A DNA stretch of 64,000 bases from Candidatus Pelagibacter communis (GCF_001179965.1 NZ_CVSH01000052.1:18501-82500); one strand, 5' to 3'; shown: positions 36,131-44,870, counted from the first letter of the stretch. A program made the numbers and translations. Notes: generated by a model from the sequence alone, not told the origin.

Positions 36131-37105
36131 CTAATTTATGTTTGCATTTAAAATATTATGAATATGTATTAATCCGACTGTTTGGTTTTTTTTCTTATTT
36201 TTGTAAACACATAGACTTGTAATTTTTTTATTTGAGGTCATTAAGCTTAACGCTTTTGCAGCAAGCTCATTTTGATCTATTGAAATAGGATTTTTAGTCA
36301 TTATTTTCTTTAACTTAATATCTTTAATATCATTATTCTTTTCAATCGCTCTTTTTAAATCGCCATCAGTTATGACACCTATTGTTTTTTTAATTTTGTT
36401 TCTAATAATCAAAACTCCTAAATTTTTTTTTGATAATATTTTTAAAGCATTTTTCATAGTAGAATTTTCATCAATAAAAGGAATTTTATTTCCCTTTATC
36501 ATAAGGTCTTCAACTGTTTTAAGTTTAGTTGCCAAATTTCCCGATGGGTGAAATTTTTTAAAATCTAATTTGCCAAAATTTTTATAGTTCATAGATGCAA
36601 TAGCTAACGCATCACCTAACGCTAATTGAGAAGTAGTAGATGAAGTAGGAACAATACCATGGCCTGATTCTTTTACCTCTGGTATAAATAGTTTAAAATC
36701 AGATGATTTATATAATATAGAATTTTTTTTTGAAACGATACCAACCAAAGTAATTTTATTCCTTTTAGCGTATTGTATCACGGGCTTAAGTTCATCTGTT
36801 TCTCCAGAATTACTTATTAATACTAACAAATCTTTTTTAGTTATACTTCCAAGGTCTCCATGTGTGCATTGGCTTGCAGAAATTGCGAAAGAAGGACTTC
36901 CTACAGATGAAAGAGTGCTACTAATTTTCGATGCGATAATAAAACTTTTTCCGACACCACAAAAAACAATTTTAGATTGACAATTTACGATTAAATTTAC
37001 AACTTTATTAAAATCATTATTGATGGAATTTTTGAGTTTTCTAAGTGCTAGAATTTCAAGATCAATTACATTTTTTGCAATCTTTTTTAAATTGTTTTTT
37101 CTCAT
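36131..37105 (-). CDS. kdsD: Arabinose-5-phosphate isomerase KdsD (KpsF/GutQ family)
   Basis: This 324-residue enzyme converts ribulose-5-phosphate to arabinose-5-phosphate, the first committed step to Kdo. It has an N-terminal SIS domain (VFCGVGKSFIIASKI, ISNSGETDEL, HGDLGSI) and two C-terminal CBS domains (about 205-324, with GVITDGDLKRA). Position beside lptC and the presence of kdsB at 43 kb support the Kdo role over GutQ sugar-alcohol metabolism. Confidence 0.93.
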   Translation of the reverse strand: MRKNNLKKIAKNVIDLEILALRKLKNSINNDFNKVVNLIVNCQSKIVFCGVGKSFIIASKISSTLSSVGSPSFAISASQCTHGDLGSITKKDLLVLISNSGETDELKPVIQYAKRNKITLVGIVSKKNSILYKSSDFKLFIPEVKESGHGIVPTSSTTSQLALGDALAIASMNYKNFGKLDFKKFHPSGNLATKLKTVEDLMIKGNKIPFIDENSTMKNALKILSKKNLGVLIIRNKIKKTIGVITDGDLKRAIEKNNDIKDIKLKKIMTKNPISIDQNELAAKALSLMTSNKKITSLCVYKNKKKNQTVGLIHIHNILNANIN

Positions 37106-37107
37106 GT

Positions 37108-37725
37108 TTAATGTTCGAAAGTATTTATTTTATAACCTGCAATTTCCATATCAACAAGAATAGGTAAAACTTTTATACTCTTTTCATAAAGCTCATTTCT
37201 TTTTTCTCGTTCCAACATAGTTTTTAATTTTTTTCTAATTTCAAATAAGAACTCTGTATCTTGTGCAGCATAACTAATTTGTTTCTCAGAAAGATTAGGA
37301 TCACCCCAATCACTTTGTTGTTCTTTTTTTGAGATATCTTTTCCGCAAATTTCTTTGACCAAATCCTTATAACCATGAAAGCTTGAAGCTGTTCTTGCTA
37401 TTTTTGATGCAAGTTTGGTACAAAAAATATTCTCAACTTTTACTCCTAGATGATATTTTAACCAGAGCAAATCTTGTCTGGCATAGTGCATAATAAATTG
37501 AATTCTATTATTTAATAGTAATTTCTTTAAGTTTGGTGCATTATAATTATTTCTATTAAGTTTAACCAAAAAATACTTTTTTGACTCTAAGCCTAATTGA
37601 ACTAAAGTCAGAGGGTCTCTTCCTAATACAAGGCCGAGAGCCTCACAGTCCAAACCAATAGCTTTTTCATTTGACAAATCAATTTCACTAGGCAGGTCTT
37701 GATCAAATATTTTGATGTTATTCAT
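37108..37725 (-). CDS. Ribonuclease D-like 3'-5' exonuclease, short form
   Basis: This 205-residue DEDD-family exonuclease has the first acidic pair in GLDCEALGL, the second Asp in FIMHYARQDLLWL, and the last in YAAQDTEFL with the upstream tyrosine of the DEDDy subclass. It equals only the catalytic domain of RNase D (about 375 residues) and lacks the HRDC domains. Short forms are common in alphaproteobacteria. Likely role: trimming of tRNA or other RNA 3' ends. kdsD follows after 2 bases. Confidence 0.88.
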   Translation of the reverse strand: MNNIKIFDQDLPSEIDLSNEKAIGLDCEALGLVLGRDPLTLVQLGLESKKYFLVKLNRNNYNAPNLKKLLLNNRIQFIMHYARQDLLWLKYHLGVKVENIFCTKLASKIARTASSFHGYKDLVKEICGKDISKKEQQSDWGDPNLSEKQISYAAQDTEFLFEIRKKLKTMLEREKRNELYEKSIKVLPILVDMEIAGYKINTFEH

Positions 37726-37774
37726 TTTAAGTTATATATATAAAGACCTAACAAAAATGTCTATTTTTTGATAA

Positions 37775-38728
37775 ATGATTAAAAAAAAAGTACTTATCTT
37801 CGGCGCAAGTGGTCAAATTGGCAGATATTGCATCAGAAGACTAGTTAAAGATAATTATAAAGTAATTGCAATAACTAGAAATAAACATCAAAAAGCCTAT
37901 ATATTAAAAACCCAGGCACCAATAGGATACCTTGATATTGAAGAAACTGACATTTTTAACGAAGAAAAGATCACTAAATTTATATCTGAAACAGATATTT
38001 GTATTAATTTAATTGGCATTTTATTTGAAAAAGGAAAAAGAAATACTTTTGAAAATATTCATGACAAATTTCCAAAGCTTTTATCTAAAATTTGTTCAAA
38101 ACATAATAAAAAATTAATACACTTGTCTGCTTTAGGTTTAGAAGATGCTAAAGACTCACTATATGCTTTAAGCAAATTAAATGGTGAGGAAAGTATAAAA
38201 AATAACCTTCCTTCTGCTACAATTTTAAAACCTTCAATAGTTTACAGTGTAGATGATAAGTTTACCACTAAGTTTATGAGTATGCTTAGTTTATTACCTA
38301 TTTTCCCTTTATATTATAACGGAGCTACAAAATTTTGTCCTGTTCATGCATCAGATGTCTCAGAAGTAATATTTAAGGTAATTTCAAACGAAATATATTC
38401 AAAAAGTATAGAGGTTATTGGTCCAGAAGTAATAACGTTCAAAGAAATACTACAAAAATTACTTATTGCAATAAATAAAAAAAGAGTTTTATTGCCATTA
38501 CCTTTATTTATCGCAAAAGCGACTGCTTCAATTTTTCAACTTTTACCGACACCATTAATCACTAATGATCAACTAAAATTACTAAAGTATGATAATATAA
38601 AGTCAAAAAATGGGGTCACAAACTTTGATATTGGAGTACCTAGTAAGATTTTTTTTGATAAAGGTATTAAACAATATGCGTATAACTGGCGAGAGGGAGG
38701 AAAATTTTCTTTAGAGGAAAATAATTAA
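37775..38728 (+). CDS. NDUFA9-like NAD(P)-binding protein (atypical SDR)
   Basis: This 317-residue protein has an N-terminal nucleotide-binding loop ILIFGASGQIGRYCIRRL-like (VLIFGASGQIGRY in this sequence) and the atypical short-chain dehydrogenase fold of the mitochondrial complex I accessory subunit NDUFA9. HLSALGLEDAKDSLYALSK holds the usual Tyr/Lys region. In alphaproteobacteria it may aid complex I assembly or quinone/lipid metabolism, but this has not been settled. It is followed closely by a small SHOCT protein. Confidence 0.83.
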   Translation: MIKKKVLIFGASGQIGRYCIRRLVKDNYKVIAITRNKHQKAYILKTQAPIGYLDIEETDIFNEEKITKFISETDICINLIGILFEKGKRNTFENIHDKFPKLLSKICSKHNKKLIHLSALGLEDAKDSLYALSKLNGEESIKNNLPSATILKPSIVYSVDDKFTTKFMSMLSLLPIFPLYYNGATKFCPVHASDVSEVIFKVISNEIYSKSIEVIGPEVITFKEILQKLLIAINKKRVLLPLPLFIAKATASIFQLLPTPLITNDQLKLLKYDNIKSKNGVTNFDIGVPSKIFFDKGIKQYAYNWREGGKFSLEENN

Positions 38729-38734
38729 AATAAA

Positions 38735-38992
38735 ATGTTAATAAATTTAGTTTATTTGGTTATCTTTTTAATACTAATTTACGTAATATATATTGCGGTA
38801 AAAGCGATAAATACAGGTATGCAGGCTAAAAATTCAAATAAGTTATCAGACAATATTAAAAACGCCGACTACACTTATACTGAAAATGGGAGTATTAGTG
38901 ATGAACTTATAAGGCTGAATGATTTATTTGAGTCGGAGGTGATTACAAAAGAAGAGTTTGAAAAAGCTAAAAAAAAATTATTGGATAAATAA
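38735..38992 (+). CDS. Small membrane protein with C-terminal SHOCT motif
   Basis: This is an 85-residue protein: one N-terminal membrane helix (about 4-26), a polar linker, and a C-terminal SHOCT helix pair (ELIRLNDLFESEVITKEEFEKAKKKLL). SHOCT motifs are short oligomerisation or membrane-localisation elements with no fixed function. It lies 6 bases after the NDUFA9-like gene and faces gcrA with a 2-base gap. Confidence 0.75.
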   Translation: MLINLVYLVIFLILIYVIYIAVKAINTGMQAKNSNKLSDNIKNADYTYTENGSISDELIRLNDLFESEVITKEEFEKAKKKLLDK

Positions 38993-38994
38993 AA

Positions 38995-39495
38995 TTATGC
39001 TGACTTAATTTTTTTGGCTATAAATTTTGGAACTTCCTCACTCTTATCCGCTGCATCCTCTTTTTTGCCTTTTGGTTGAAATGCATACAATAAATGTAAT
39101 TTACAATACGAAAAATCTTTTAGAGACGAACGACCACAAAAATAAAAAGATTTCTCATTTGGGTGACCAATTGGCCATTTACAAGTATTATCATCCAGTT
39201 CCTCTAATTGTTTAGGATTTTCGGGCTCAAAATTATTTTCAATTAATAAAGATTTAAATCTAGATCTCGAAAATTTTTTTGGCTTATCATTGGAAATTTC
39301 GGAATTTTTCTTATTATTATTTGTTTCCTGATTAAAATTTTTAGGTCTGATTTTCGCAGATAAATTTAATCTATGAGCTTTACCAATTACCGCATTTCTA
39401 CTAAGTCCACCAAGTATTTCAGCTATCTGGCTCGCAGTTTTTCCTTTACCCCAAAGCTCTTTTAATTTATTTACTTTATCCTCTGTCCAACTCAT
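38995..39495 (-). CDS. gcrA: GcrA-family cell cycle regulator
   Basis: This 166-residue regulator is typical of alphaproteobacteria. The N-terminal DNA-binding part MSWTEDKVNKLKELWGKG...ASQIAEILGGLSRNAVIGKA is diagnostic. The C-terminal domain has TCKWPIGHPNEKSFYFCGR and YCKLH cysteine/histidine elements. In Caulobacter GcrA binds sigma-70 and acts at GANTC sites methylated by CcrM. The middle is a low-complexity Asn/Lys linker. It is divergent from the YadH-type permease across a 129-base gap. Confidence 0.93.
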   Translation of the reverse strand: MSWTEDKVNKLKELWGKGKTASQIAEILGGLSRNAVIGKAHRLNLSAKIRPKNFNQETNNNKKNSEISNDKPKKFSRSRFKSLLIENNFEPENPKQLEELDDNTCKWPIGHPNEKSFYFCGRSSLKDFSYCKLHLLYAFQPKGKKEDAADKSEEVPKFIAKKIKSA

Positions 39496-39526
39496 TTATA
39501 CACTATATGTAGTAGTTATATTTTTG

Positions 39527-39536
39527 TTGTATACAA
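39527..39536. repeat. Palindrome upstream of gcrA
   Basis: TTGTATACAA is a perfect 10-base palindrome 32 bases upstream of the gcrA start, in a region where a gcrA promoter must lie. It may be an operator. A random A+T-rich palindrome cannot be excluded. Confidence 0.3.
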
Positions 39537-39624
39537 TATAAATACACATATAAAAATTATAAAAACAAGCATTATTTTTGTTTTTTTAACAAAACTTAAA
39601 AAAAAAGGATAAATATATTTACCA

Positions 39625-40437
39625 ATGGTTGAATTACAAAAAAGATATAAAATTGGTGTTCGTCAATTTGGTAAAATTAATTACGTAGGATTGGTTGCAT
39701 TATGGATAAGAGAGTGTAGCAGATTCTTTATAGTATGGGCTCAAACACTTTTATCGCCTTTAGTCTCTAGTTTGCTATTTTTGTCGGTATTAACACTTGC
39801 GCTTGGCAACGACAGAGGGGATGTTTTAGGCTACTCATTTGTTACATTTCTAGCTCCTGGACTGATAGTTCAATCAATGATACTTCAAAGTTTTTCGCAT
39901 TCAGTAAGTTCATTCATGATATCAAAAATGCAAGGAAATATAGTCGATGTTCTTTATGCTCCATTATCAGCATTTGAAGTTTCCTTAGCAGTAATTATGG
40001 CTGCGGTTACACGAAGTATATTAATAGGTTTTATATCAGTACTAGTATTTATTTTTATAGTAGAGTTACCATTGAAAAATATTTTTTTTATTTTTTACTC
40101 GGGTTTTTTTGGATCTTTCTTTATAGGAAGTTTAGGTTTTATAACTGGCTTGTGGGCTACCAAATTTGATCACACTGCAACTGTTACAAATTTTATTCTG
40201 CAACCCTTGAGCTTTTTATCTGGGGTTTTTTATACTATTGATAGATTACCAGAATTTTTTCAGTCTATTAGTTTAATTAATCCTTTCTTTCATATAATAA
40301 ATATATTTAGATATGGGTTCTTAGGTAAGTCAGATGGAGATTTATACTTTGGCATTATTTATTTGCCAATATTGGCAATAGTGGGGTGGGCAATATCTTA
40401 TTATCTTTACAAAATAGGTTACAAAATAAAATCTTAA
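39625..40437 (+). CDS. yadH: ABC-2 type permease, YadH type
   Basis: This 270-residue permease has six hydrophobic helices of the ABC-2 family. QTLLSPLVSSLLFLSVLTLALG and QPLSFLSGVFYTIDRLPEFF followed by NPFFHIINIFRYG are typical of YadH and NodJ-like exporters. The matching ATPase type (YadG) is at 11677-12606, so the two halves are split here. It ends two bases before argD. The exported substrate is unknown. Confidence 0.87.
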   Translation: MVELQKRYKIGVRQFGKINYVGLVALWIRECSRFFIVWAQTLLSPLVSSLLFLSVLTLALGNDRGDVLGYSFVTFLAPGLIVQSMILQSFSHSVSSFMISKMQGNIVDVLYAPLSAFEVSLAVIMAAVTRSILIGFISVLVFIFIVELPLKNIFFIFYSGFFGSFFIGSLGFITGLWATKFDHTATVTNFILQPLSFLSGVFYTIDRLPEFFQSISLINPFFHIINIFRYGFLGKSDGDLYFGIIYLPILAIVGWAISYYLYKIGYKIKS

Positions 40438-40439
40438 TT

Positions 40440-41606
40440 ATGTCGTCCTTAGCAAAAAATTATAATAGAAGACAAATTTCTTTTAAAAAAGGAAAAGGAA
40501 GTTATTTATACTCAAACAAAGGAAAAAGATACTTAGATTTTGTCCAAGGTATTGCCGTAAATTCACTGGGTCATGCAAATAATTATTTGATAAAAGCTAT
40601 CAATAATCAAGCTAAGAAGGTATGGCATGTTTCAAATGCATTTAAAATCCCTGAAGGAGAGAAGTTGGCAAAAAGATTAACAGGCAAAACCTTTGCAGAC
40701 GCGGTAATTTTTCAAAATAGTGGTGCGGAGGCCACCGAAGTCGCAATAAAGGTTGCAAGAAGATATTTTTATTCAATTGGTCAAAAGAAAAAAAATAGAA
40801 TTTTGTGCGTGAAAAATTCTTTTCATGGCAGAACTCTTGCAGCAATATTTGCAAGTGGTTCAAAAAAAATGACCGAGGGATTTGGGCCAAAAGTTGATGG
40901 TTTTGATCATTTTGCTTTTGGAGATCATAAAGCATTAATAAAATCAATTACAAGCAAAACCGCTGCAATAATGATAGAACCAATAATGGGCGAGGGGGGA
41001 ATAAAAGTTATCCCAGAATGGTGTCTTAAAGAATTAAGAAAAATTTGTAATGAAAAAAAAATACTTTTAATTTTGGATGAGGTTCAATCAGGTGTTGGAA
41101 GATCAGGTAAATTCTTATCTTACGAATATTCCAAAATAATTCCTGATATCGTTCCAATAGCCAAAGGCATTGGGGGAGGATTTCCTATTGGAGCTGTGCT
41201 TATGACTAAAAAAGTTGCAAAACACATGTCTCCTGGTACGCATGGGAGCACATTTGGTGGCAACCCTTTGGCGATGAGTGTTGGAAATGCAGTTATGGAT
41301 CAAATATTTAAAAAAGGCTTTTTACAAAATGTAAAAATCAAATCAAAATTTTTTTTTAAAAAATTAAACGAAATTCAATCAAACTACTCAAATGTAATTG
41401 AAGAGGTAAGAGGTAAAGGATTATTAATTGGACTTAAATTGAAGGTGGATCAAACAAAATTTATAAATAAATTATTTGAAAATAAGTTACTTACAATTAA
41501 AGCTGCAGATAATGTCGTGAGAATTTTACCACCATTAAACGTGTCAAATAAAGAAATAACTATTGCATTAAAAATTATAGAAAAAGTTTGCAAATCTTAT
41601 AATTAG
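40440..41606 (+). CDS. argD: Acetylornithine aminotransferase
   Basis: This 388-residue class III PLP aminotransferase acts in arginine synthesis (and possibly succinyl-DAP amination in lysine synthesis). FQNSGAEATEVAIKVAR, FHGRTLAA, LILDEVQSGVGRSG and the PLP lysine in PIAKGIGGGFPIGA are all present. I chose ATG 40440, two bases after the permease stop; an upstream start at 40386 would overlap the permease. argF follows after two bases. Confidence 0.95.
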   Translation: MSSLAKNYNRRQISFKKGKGSYLYSNKGKRYLDFVQGIAVNSLGHANNYLIKAINNQAKKVWHVSNAFKIPEGEKLAKRLTGKTFADAVIFQNSGAEATEVAIKVARRYFYSIGQKKKNRILCVKNSFHGRTLAAIFASGSKKMTEGFGPKVDGFDHFAFGDHKALIKSITSKTAAIMIEPIMGEGGIKVIPEWCLKELRKICNEKKILLILDEVQSGVGRSGKFLSYEYSKIIPDIVPIAKGIGGGFPIGAVLMTKKVAKHMSPGTHGSTFGGNPLAMSVGNAVMDQIFKKGFLQNVKIKSKFFFKKLNEIQSNYSNVIEEVRGKGLLIGLKLKVDQTKFINKLFENKLLTIKAADNVVRILPPLNVSNKEITIALKIIEKVCKSYN

Positions 41607-41608
41607 TT

Positions 41609-42535
41609 ATGAAACATTTTATAAATATTAAAGATGTACCTTATAAAACACTGAGAAAGATTTTATCAGATACAAAAAAAAGAAAAGATTTAAGAAAAAA
41701 ACTAAAAACTTTAGAGATTGATAAAGACAATCCTTTAAAAGGGATCTTATTAATTCAAATGTTCGAAAAATCATCTTTAAGAACTAGATTAAGTTTTTAT
41801 CTCGCTATTAGACAACTTGGGGGGTCAGCTCTAACATTAAGACCTGATGAATTACATTTATCCAAAGGAGGAGAATCACTTTCTGATACAGCTAAAATAT
41901 TATCAACCTACGGAGATATATTTGTTTTGAGAACTGACAATGAAAAAAAACTTAATAGTTTTAAAAAATTTTTATCAATTCCTTTAATAAATGGATTAAG
42001 TCCAAATTCACATCCCGCGCAAATTCTATCCGACATATTTACAATTGAAGAGATAACAAAAAAAAATATTTCTAGGTTGAATATTTGTTGGATAGGAGAT
42101 TCGAATAATGTTTTGAATTCATTAATTGAGGCATCAATCAAATTCTCATTTAAATTGAATATTGGATGTCCAAAAAATTATAATCCTCCCAGTGAAATGC
42201 AGAGAATGATTAGCCAAAAAAGTTCAAAAATTAAAATTTTTAATAACCCAAAAGTTGCAATAAAAAATGCTGATGTTGTTTTAACTGATAAAGTTATATC
42301 GATGAATGATAAAGTAAATAAAAAAAAAAAAATCAAAGATTTTTTAAATTTTAAGATTAATTCAAAACTAATGTCTCTATCAAATAAAGCAATATTATTA
42401 CATTGTTTACCAAGAGGCAGTGAAATAACCGATGAAGTTTTTTATGGTAAAAAATCTAAAGTTTGGCAACAAGCACTAAACAGAGTACATGTTCAAAAAT
42501 CTATATTATTGTATTGTTTAAATAAACTAAGGTAA
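41609..42535 (+). CDS. argF: Ornithine carbamoyltransferase
   Basis: This 308-residue enzyme makes citrulline from ornithine and carbamoyl phosphate. The carbamoyl-phosphate site is FEKSSLRTRLSF (usually FEKTSTRTR), followed by HPAQILSD and the ornithine-loop HCLPRG. It forms an argD-argF operon as in many alphaproteobacteria. Its end overlaps the convergent cycM-like gene by 9 bases. Ornithine is also the substrate of the decarboxylase at 9.2-10.4 kb, so the two compete. Confidence 0.94.
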   Translation: MKHFINIKDVPYKTLRKILSDTKKRKDLRKKLKTLEIDKDNPLKGILLIQMFEKSSLRTRLSFYLAIRQLGGSALTLRPDELHLSKGGESLSDTAKILSTYGDIFVLRTDNEKKLNSFKKFLSIPLINGLSPNSHPAQILSDIFTIEEITKKNISRLNICWIGDSNNVLNSLIEASIKFSFKLNIGCPKNYNPPSEMQRMISQKSSKIKIFNNPKVAIKNADVVLTDKVISMNDKVNKKKKIKDFLNFKINSKLMSLSNKAILLHCLPRGSEITDEVFYGKKSKVWQQALNRVHVQKSILLYCLNKLR

Positions 42536-43069
42536 AGGTAAAGGACTATCAGAATATTTATTCAAATATAAAATTACAGAAGCTCTATCTTTCTCTTTTC
42601 TTAAACCTGCATATGCCATTTTAGTACCTTTAATCCAATCTTTAGGTTTTAATAAAAAGCCGTTAAGTTCCTCAAAACTCCAATTTTTTTCGTATTCAGC
42701 TAAAGCTTTAGAATACTTATAGTCATCCAATACACCTACTTTTCTTCCAACAACATTATATAAAGCTGGTCCAATTTTATTCCCACCACCGCTTTTTATT
42801 GAGTGACACGCTGAACACTTTTTAAATACTTTTTCACCATGTGCCAAATCTCCTGTCGAGAGTAGTGCGGCTATATCAACAATTTCTCTTTGAACTGGTT
42901 CTTCATCTCCTTTTATTTCAGCTGATTTAACATCTAATTCCACTTTATAATTAGATTTTTCAGGCTTATTTATCTTAAAAACTAAATTTGAAACCTTCCC
43001 TATACCAATTACCAGTAGTGCAACTAGTAAAATAGCTCCAATAATTTTGTTTAATTCAAAAGAATCCAT
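42527..43069 (-). CDS. cycM: Membrane-anchored c-type cytochrome, CycM-like
   Basis: This 180-residue class I cytochrome c has an N-terminal uncleaved helix (about 8-30), an acidic linker, one haem site (KCSACHSIK), NKIGPALYNVVGRKVG, and the methionine ligand in GTKMAYAG. It matches the CycM/cytochrome c-552 family that carries electrons between bc1 complex and oxidase at the membrane. The cycM-kdsB-pheA neighbourhood is typical of alphaproteobacteria. Confidence 0.92.
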   Translation of the reverse strand: MDSFELNKIIGAILLVALLVIGIGKVSNLVFKINKPEKSNYKVELDVKSAEIKGDEEPVQREIVDIAALLSTGDLAHGEKVFKKCSACHSIKSGGGNKIGPALYNVVGRKVGVLDDYKYSKALAEYEKNWSFEELNGFLLKPKDWIKGTKMAYAGLRKEKDRASVILYLNKYSDSPLPLP

Positions 43070-43140
43070 TGATTTATATAAGTATTTCTACATATAACAT
43101 GATATTTTCTAAATTGCTTAATTTAAATTTAAAAAAAATT

Positions 43141-43157
43141 TGCGTCTGTTAGACGCA
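43141..43157 (+). repeat. Hairpin just upstream of kdsB
   Basis: TGCGTCT and AGACGCA form a perfect 7-base inverted repeat around GTT. It ends 5 bases before the first kdsB ATG, where a ribosome-binding site would be. There is no T run after it, so it is not an intrinsic terminator. Its G+C content stands out from the surrounding A+T-rich DNA. Confidence 0.5.
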
Positions 43158-43162
43158 GAAAT

Positions 43163-43906
43163 ATGTTTATGTCAAATACAATAATTTTAATACCTTCAAG
43201 AATGTCGGCTGAACGTTTGCCAGGAAAACCCTTGCTTGAAGTAAATGGGCTTCCAATAATATGCCACGTAGTAAAAAAGGCACAAGAAACTCAAATTGGA
43301 GAGGTAGTTGTCGCAACTGAAGATGAAGAAATTCTAAATACAGTTAAGAAGAATCACGGTGAAGCAATTTTGACTTCAAAAAATCCGCAAACTGGAACTG
43401 ACAGAATTTGGGAAGCTTTCCAAAAGTTAAATTTAAAAAATATTGATTATATAATTAATCTTCAAGGAGATGAACCCTTAATAGATATAAATGATATAAA
43501 AAATTTAGATAAATTAACAAAAAAAAATAATTGTGAAATAAATACTCTGGCATCTAAAATAGACAATAAAAAAAATCTTAATGATCAAAATATTGTAAAA
43601 GTTCAAACTGAAAATGATTTAGAAAAGAATAGATTTTCTGTAGCACAAAAATTTTTACGGCAAATTGATAATCAATCACCTAATACTTATCACCATATTG
43701 GTATTTATGAATTTAGTGCCTCCACTTTAGAAGATTTTACAAATTTAAAACAATCCAATAACGAAAAAAGATATAAATTAGAACAATTAAGAGCCATGGA
43801 TAATAATATCAAAATAAATGTTTCATATGCAAATACAAGAGTCATTGGAATTGACACACAAGAAGATTTTATAGAATTAAAAAAAATTATGGAATATAAA
43901 AGCTAA
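43163..43906 (+). CDS. kdsB: CMP-Kdo synthetase (3-deoxy-manno-octulosonate cytidylyltransferase)
   Basis: This 247-residue enzyme activates Kdo with CTP for lipid A core assembly. The N-terminus IPSRMSAERLPGKPL, then GTDRIWEAF, NLQGDEPLI and the C-terminal YKLEQLRAM and GIDTQEDF motifs are diagnostic. ATG at 43163 or 43169 could be the start; the second gives the commoner N-terminus. There is no clear Shine-Dalgarno, and a hairpin sits in its place. pheA follows after one base. Confidence 0.95.
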   Translation: MFMSNTIILIPSRMSAERLPGKPLLEVNGLPIICHVVKKAQETQIGEVVVATEDEEILNTVKKNHGEAILTSKNPQTGTDRIWEAFQKLNLKNIDYIINLQGDEPLIDINDIKNLDKLTKKNNCEINTLASKIDNKKNLNDQNIVKVQTENDLEKNRFSVAQKFLRQIDNQSPNTYHHIGIYEFSASTLEDFTNLKQSNNEKRYKLEQLRAMDNNIKINVSYANTRVIGIDTQEDFIELKKIMEYKS

Positions 43907-43907
43907 T

Positions 43908-44738
43908 ATGAAAATTCTATATCAAGGCTCTGAAGGTGCCTATTCTCAACTAGCTGCTCTCGAAGTATATCCAAAAATGGATACAATTTCTTGCAAAACT
44001 TTCGAAGAATGCTTTCAAAAATGTACTGAGGATGAAAATTTAATAACTATAATACCAGTTGAAAATTCAATAGCAGGAAGAGTTGCAGATATACAATATT
44101 TGATGAATAAATATAAACTCCAGATATATGCTGAGCATTTTCATAAAGTGTCTCATAATCTAATGGTATTACCAGGTATTAAAATAAAAAATATTAAAAG
44201 TGTGAGATCTCATTCACAAGCAATTTCACAATGTCAAAAAGTAATTAAAGAAAATAATTTAGAACCAATTATTGCCGCAGATACAGCGGGAAGTGCAAAA
44301 TTTATTAGTATAAATTCAAAAAAAGATGAAGCAGCGATCGCATCAACTTTAGCAGCAAAAATTTATAATTTAGAAATTATAAAAAAAAATATTGAGGATG
44401 ATAAAAAAAATGTTACTAGATTTTTAATCATGGGAAAAAATGCCAAGCACCCCGAATTCAAAAAAGATAAATATATCACAAGTTGTATTTTTAAAGTAAA
44501 AGATAAGCCCGCAGCTCTTTATAAGTGTCTTGGGGGTTTTGCGACCAACAACATAAGTTTAAGTAAACTCGAGAGTTTTTCTGAACATAGTAGTTTTGAG
44601 CAATATTTATTTTTATGTGATATTGTTGGACATATTGAAGATCCGAAAGTTCAAAAATCACTAGAGGAATTAGGTTTTCATACCGTTAGTTTAGATATTT
44701 TAGGGGTATATAAAGCCAGTCATTTCAGAGATATTTAA
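43908..44738 (+). CDS. pheA: Prephenate dehydratase
   Basis: This 276-residue enzyme of phenylalanine synthesis lacks a chorismate mutase domain. The catalytic domain shows YQGSEGAYSQLAAL, VPVENSIAGRV and the TRFLIMG motif containing the catalytic Thr region. The C-terminal ACT domain (about 190-276, with KPAALYKCLGGFA and LSKLESF) should bind phenylalanine as feedback inhibitor. It follows kdsB, as in many alphaproteobacteria. Confidence 0.95.
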   Translation: MKILYQGSEGAYSQLAALEVYPKMDTISCKTFEECFQKCTEDENLITIIPVENSIAGRVADIQYLMNKYKLQIYAEHFHKVSHNLMVLPGIKIKNIKSVRSHSQAISQCQKVIKENNLEPIIAADTAGSAKFISINSKKDEAAIASTLAAKIYNLEIIKKNIEDDKKNVTRFLIMGKNAKHPEFKKDKYITSCIFKVKDKPAALYKCLGGFATNNISLSKLESFSEHSSFEQYLFLCDIVGHIEDPKVQKSLEELGFHTVSLDILGVYKASHFRDI

Positions 44739-44750
44739 TTTTTAATCTTC

Positions 44751-44780
44751 TTGAAGAATAAAAAAAATTGTTGGTATAAT
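44751..44780 (+). promoter_or_regulatory. Sigma-70 promoter of ffs
   Basis: TTGAAG at 44751-44756 and a perfect TATAAT at 44775-44780 are separated by 18 bases. The -10 box ends 6 bases before the first base of the 4.5S RNA stem at 44787, exactly where transcription should begin. Confidence 0.7.
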
Positions 44781-44786
44781 AGAAAT

Positions 44787-44870
44787 GGAGGCTAGAGGTG
44801 AATACTGCTTGAACCCGACCAGATCTTAACGGAAGCAGTCGTAAAGACAGTCTTTCAGGTTCTAGTCTCC
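44787..44870 (+). ncRNA. ffs: Signal recognition particle 4.5S RNA
   Basis: The ends GGAGGCTAGA (44787-44796) and TCTAGTCTCC (44861-44870) pair over ten bases with one G-U. The inside contains GAACCCGACCAGATC and the conserved GGAAGCAG loop of SRP RNA domain IV, which binds Ffh. The size (about 84 bases) is small even for the bacterial type. It lies 8 bases before the dnaX start, and ffs beside dnaX is a common alphaproteobacterial arrangement. No terminator separates the two, so the RNA is probably cut from a longer transcript. Confidence 0.88.

Noticed and set aside
39563..39588. A-rich then T-rich inverted repeat that looks like a terminator
   Set aside because: It lies between divergent gene starts with no transcript to end, and A/T runs pair by chance in this DNA.
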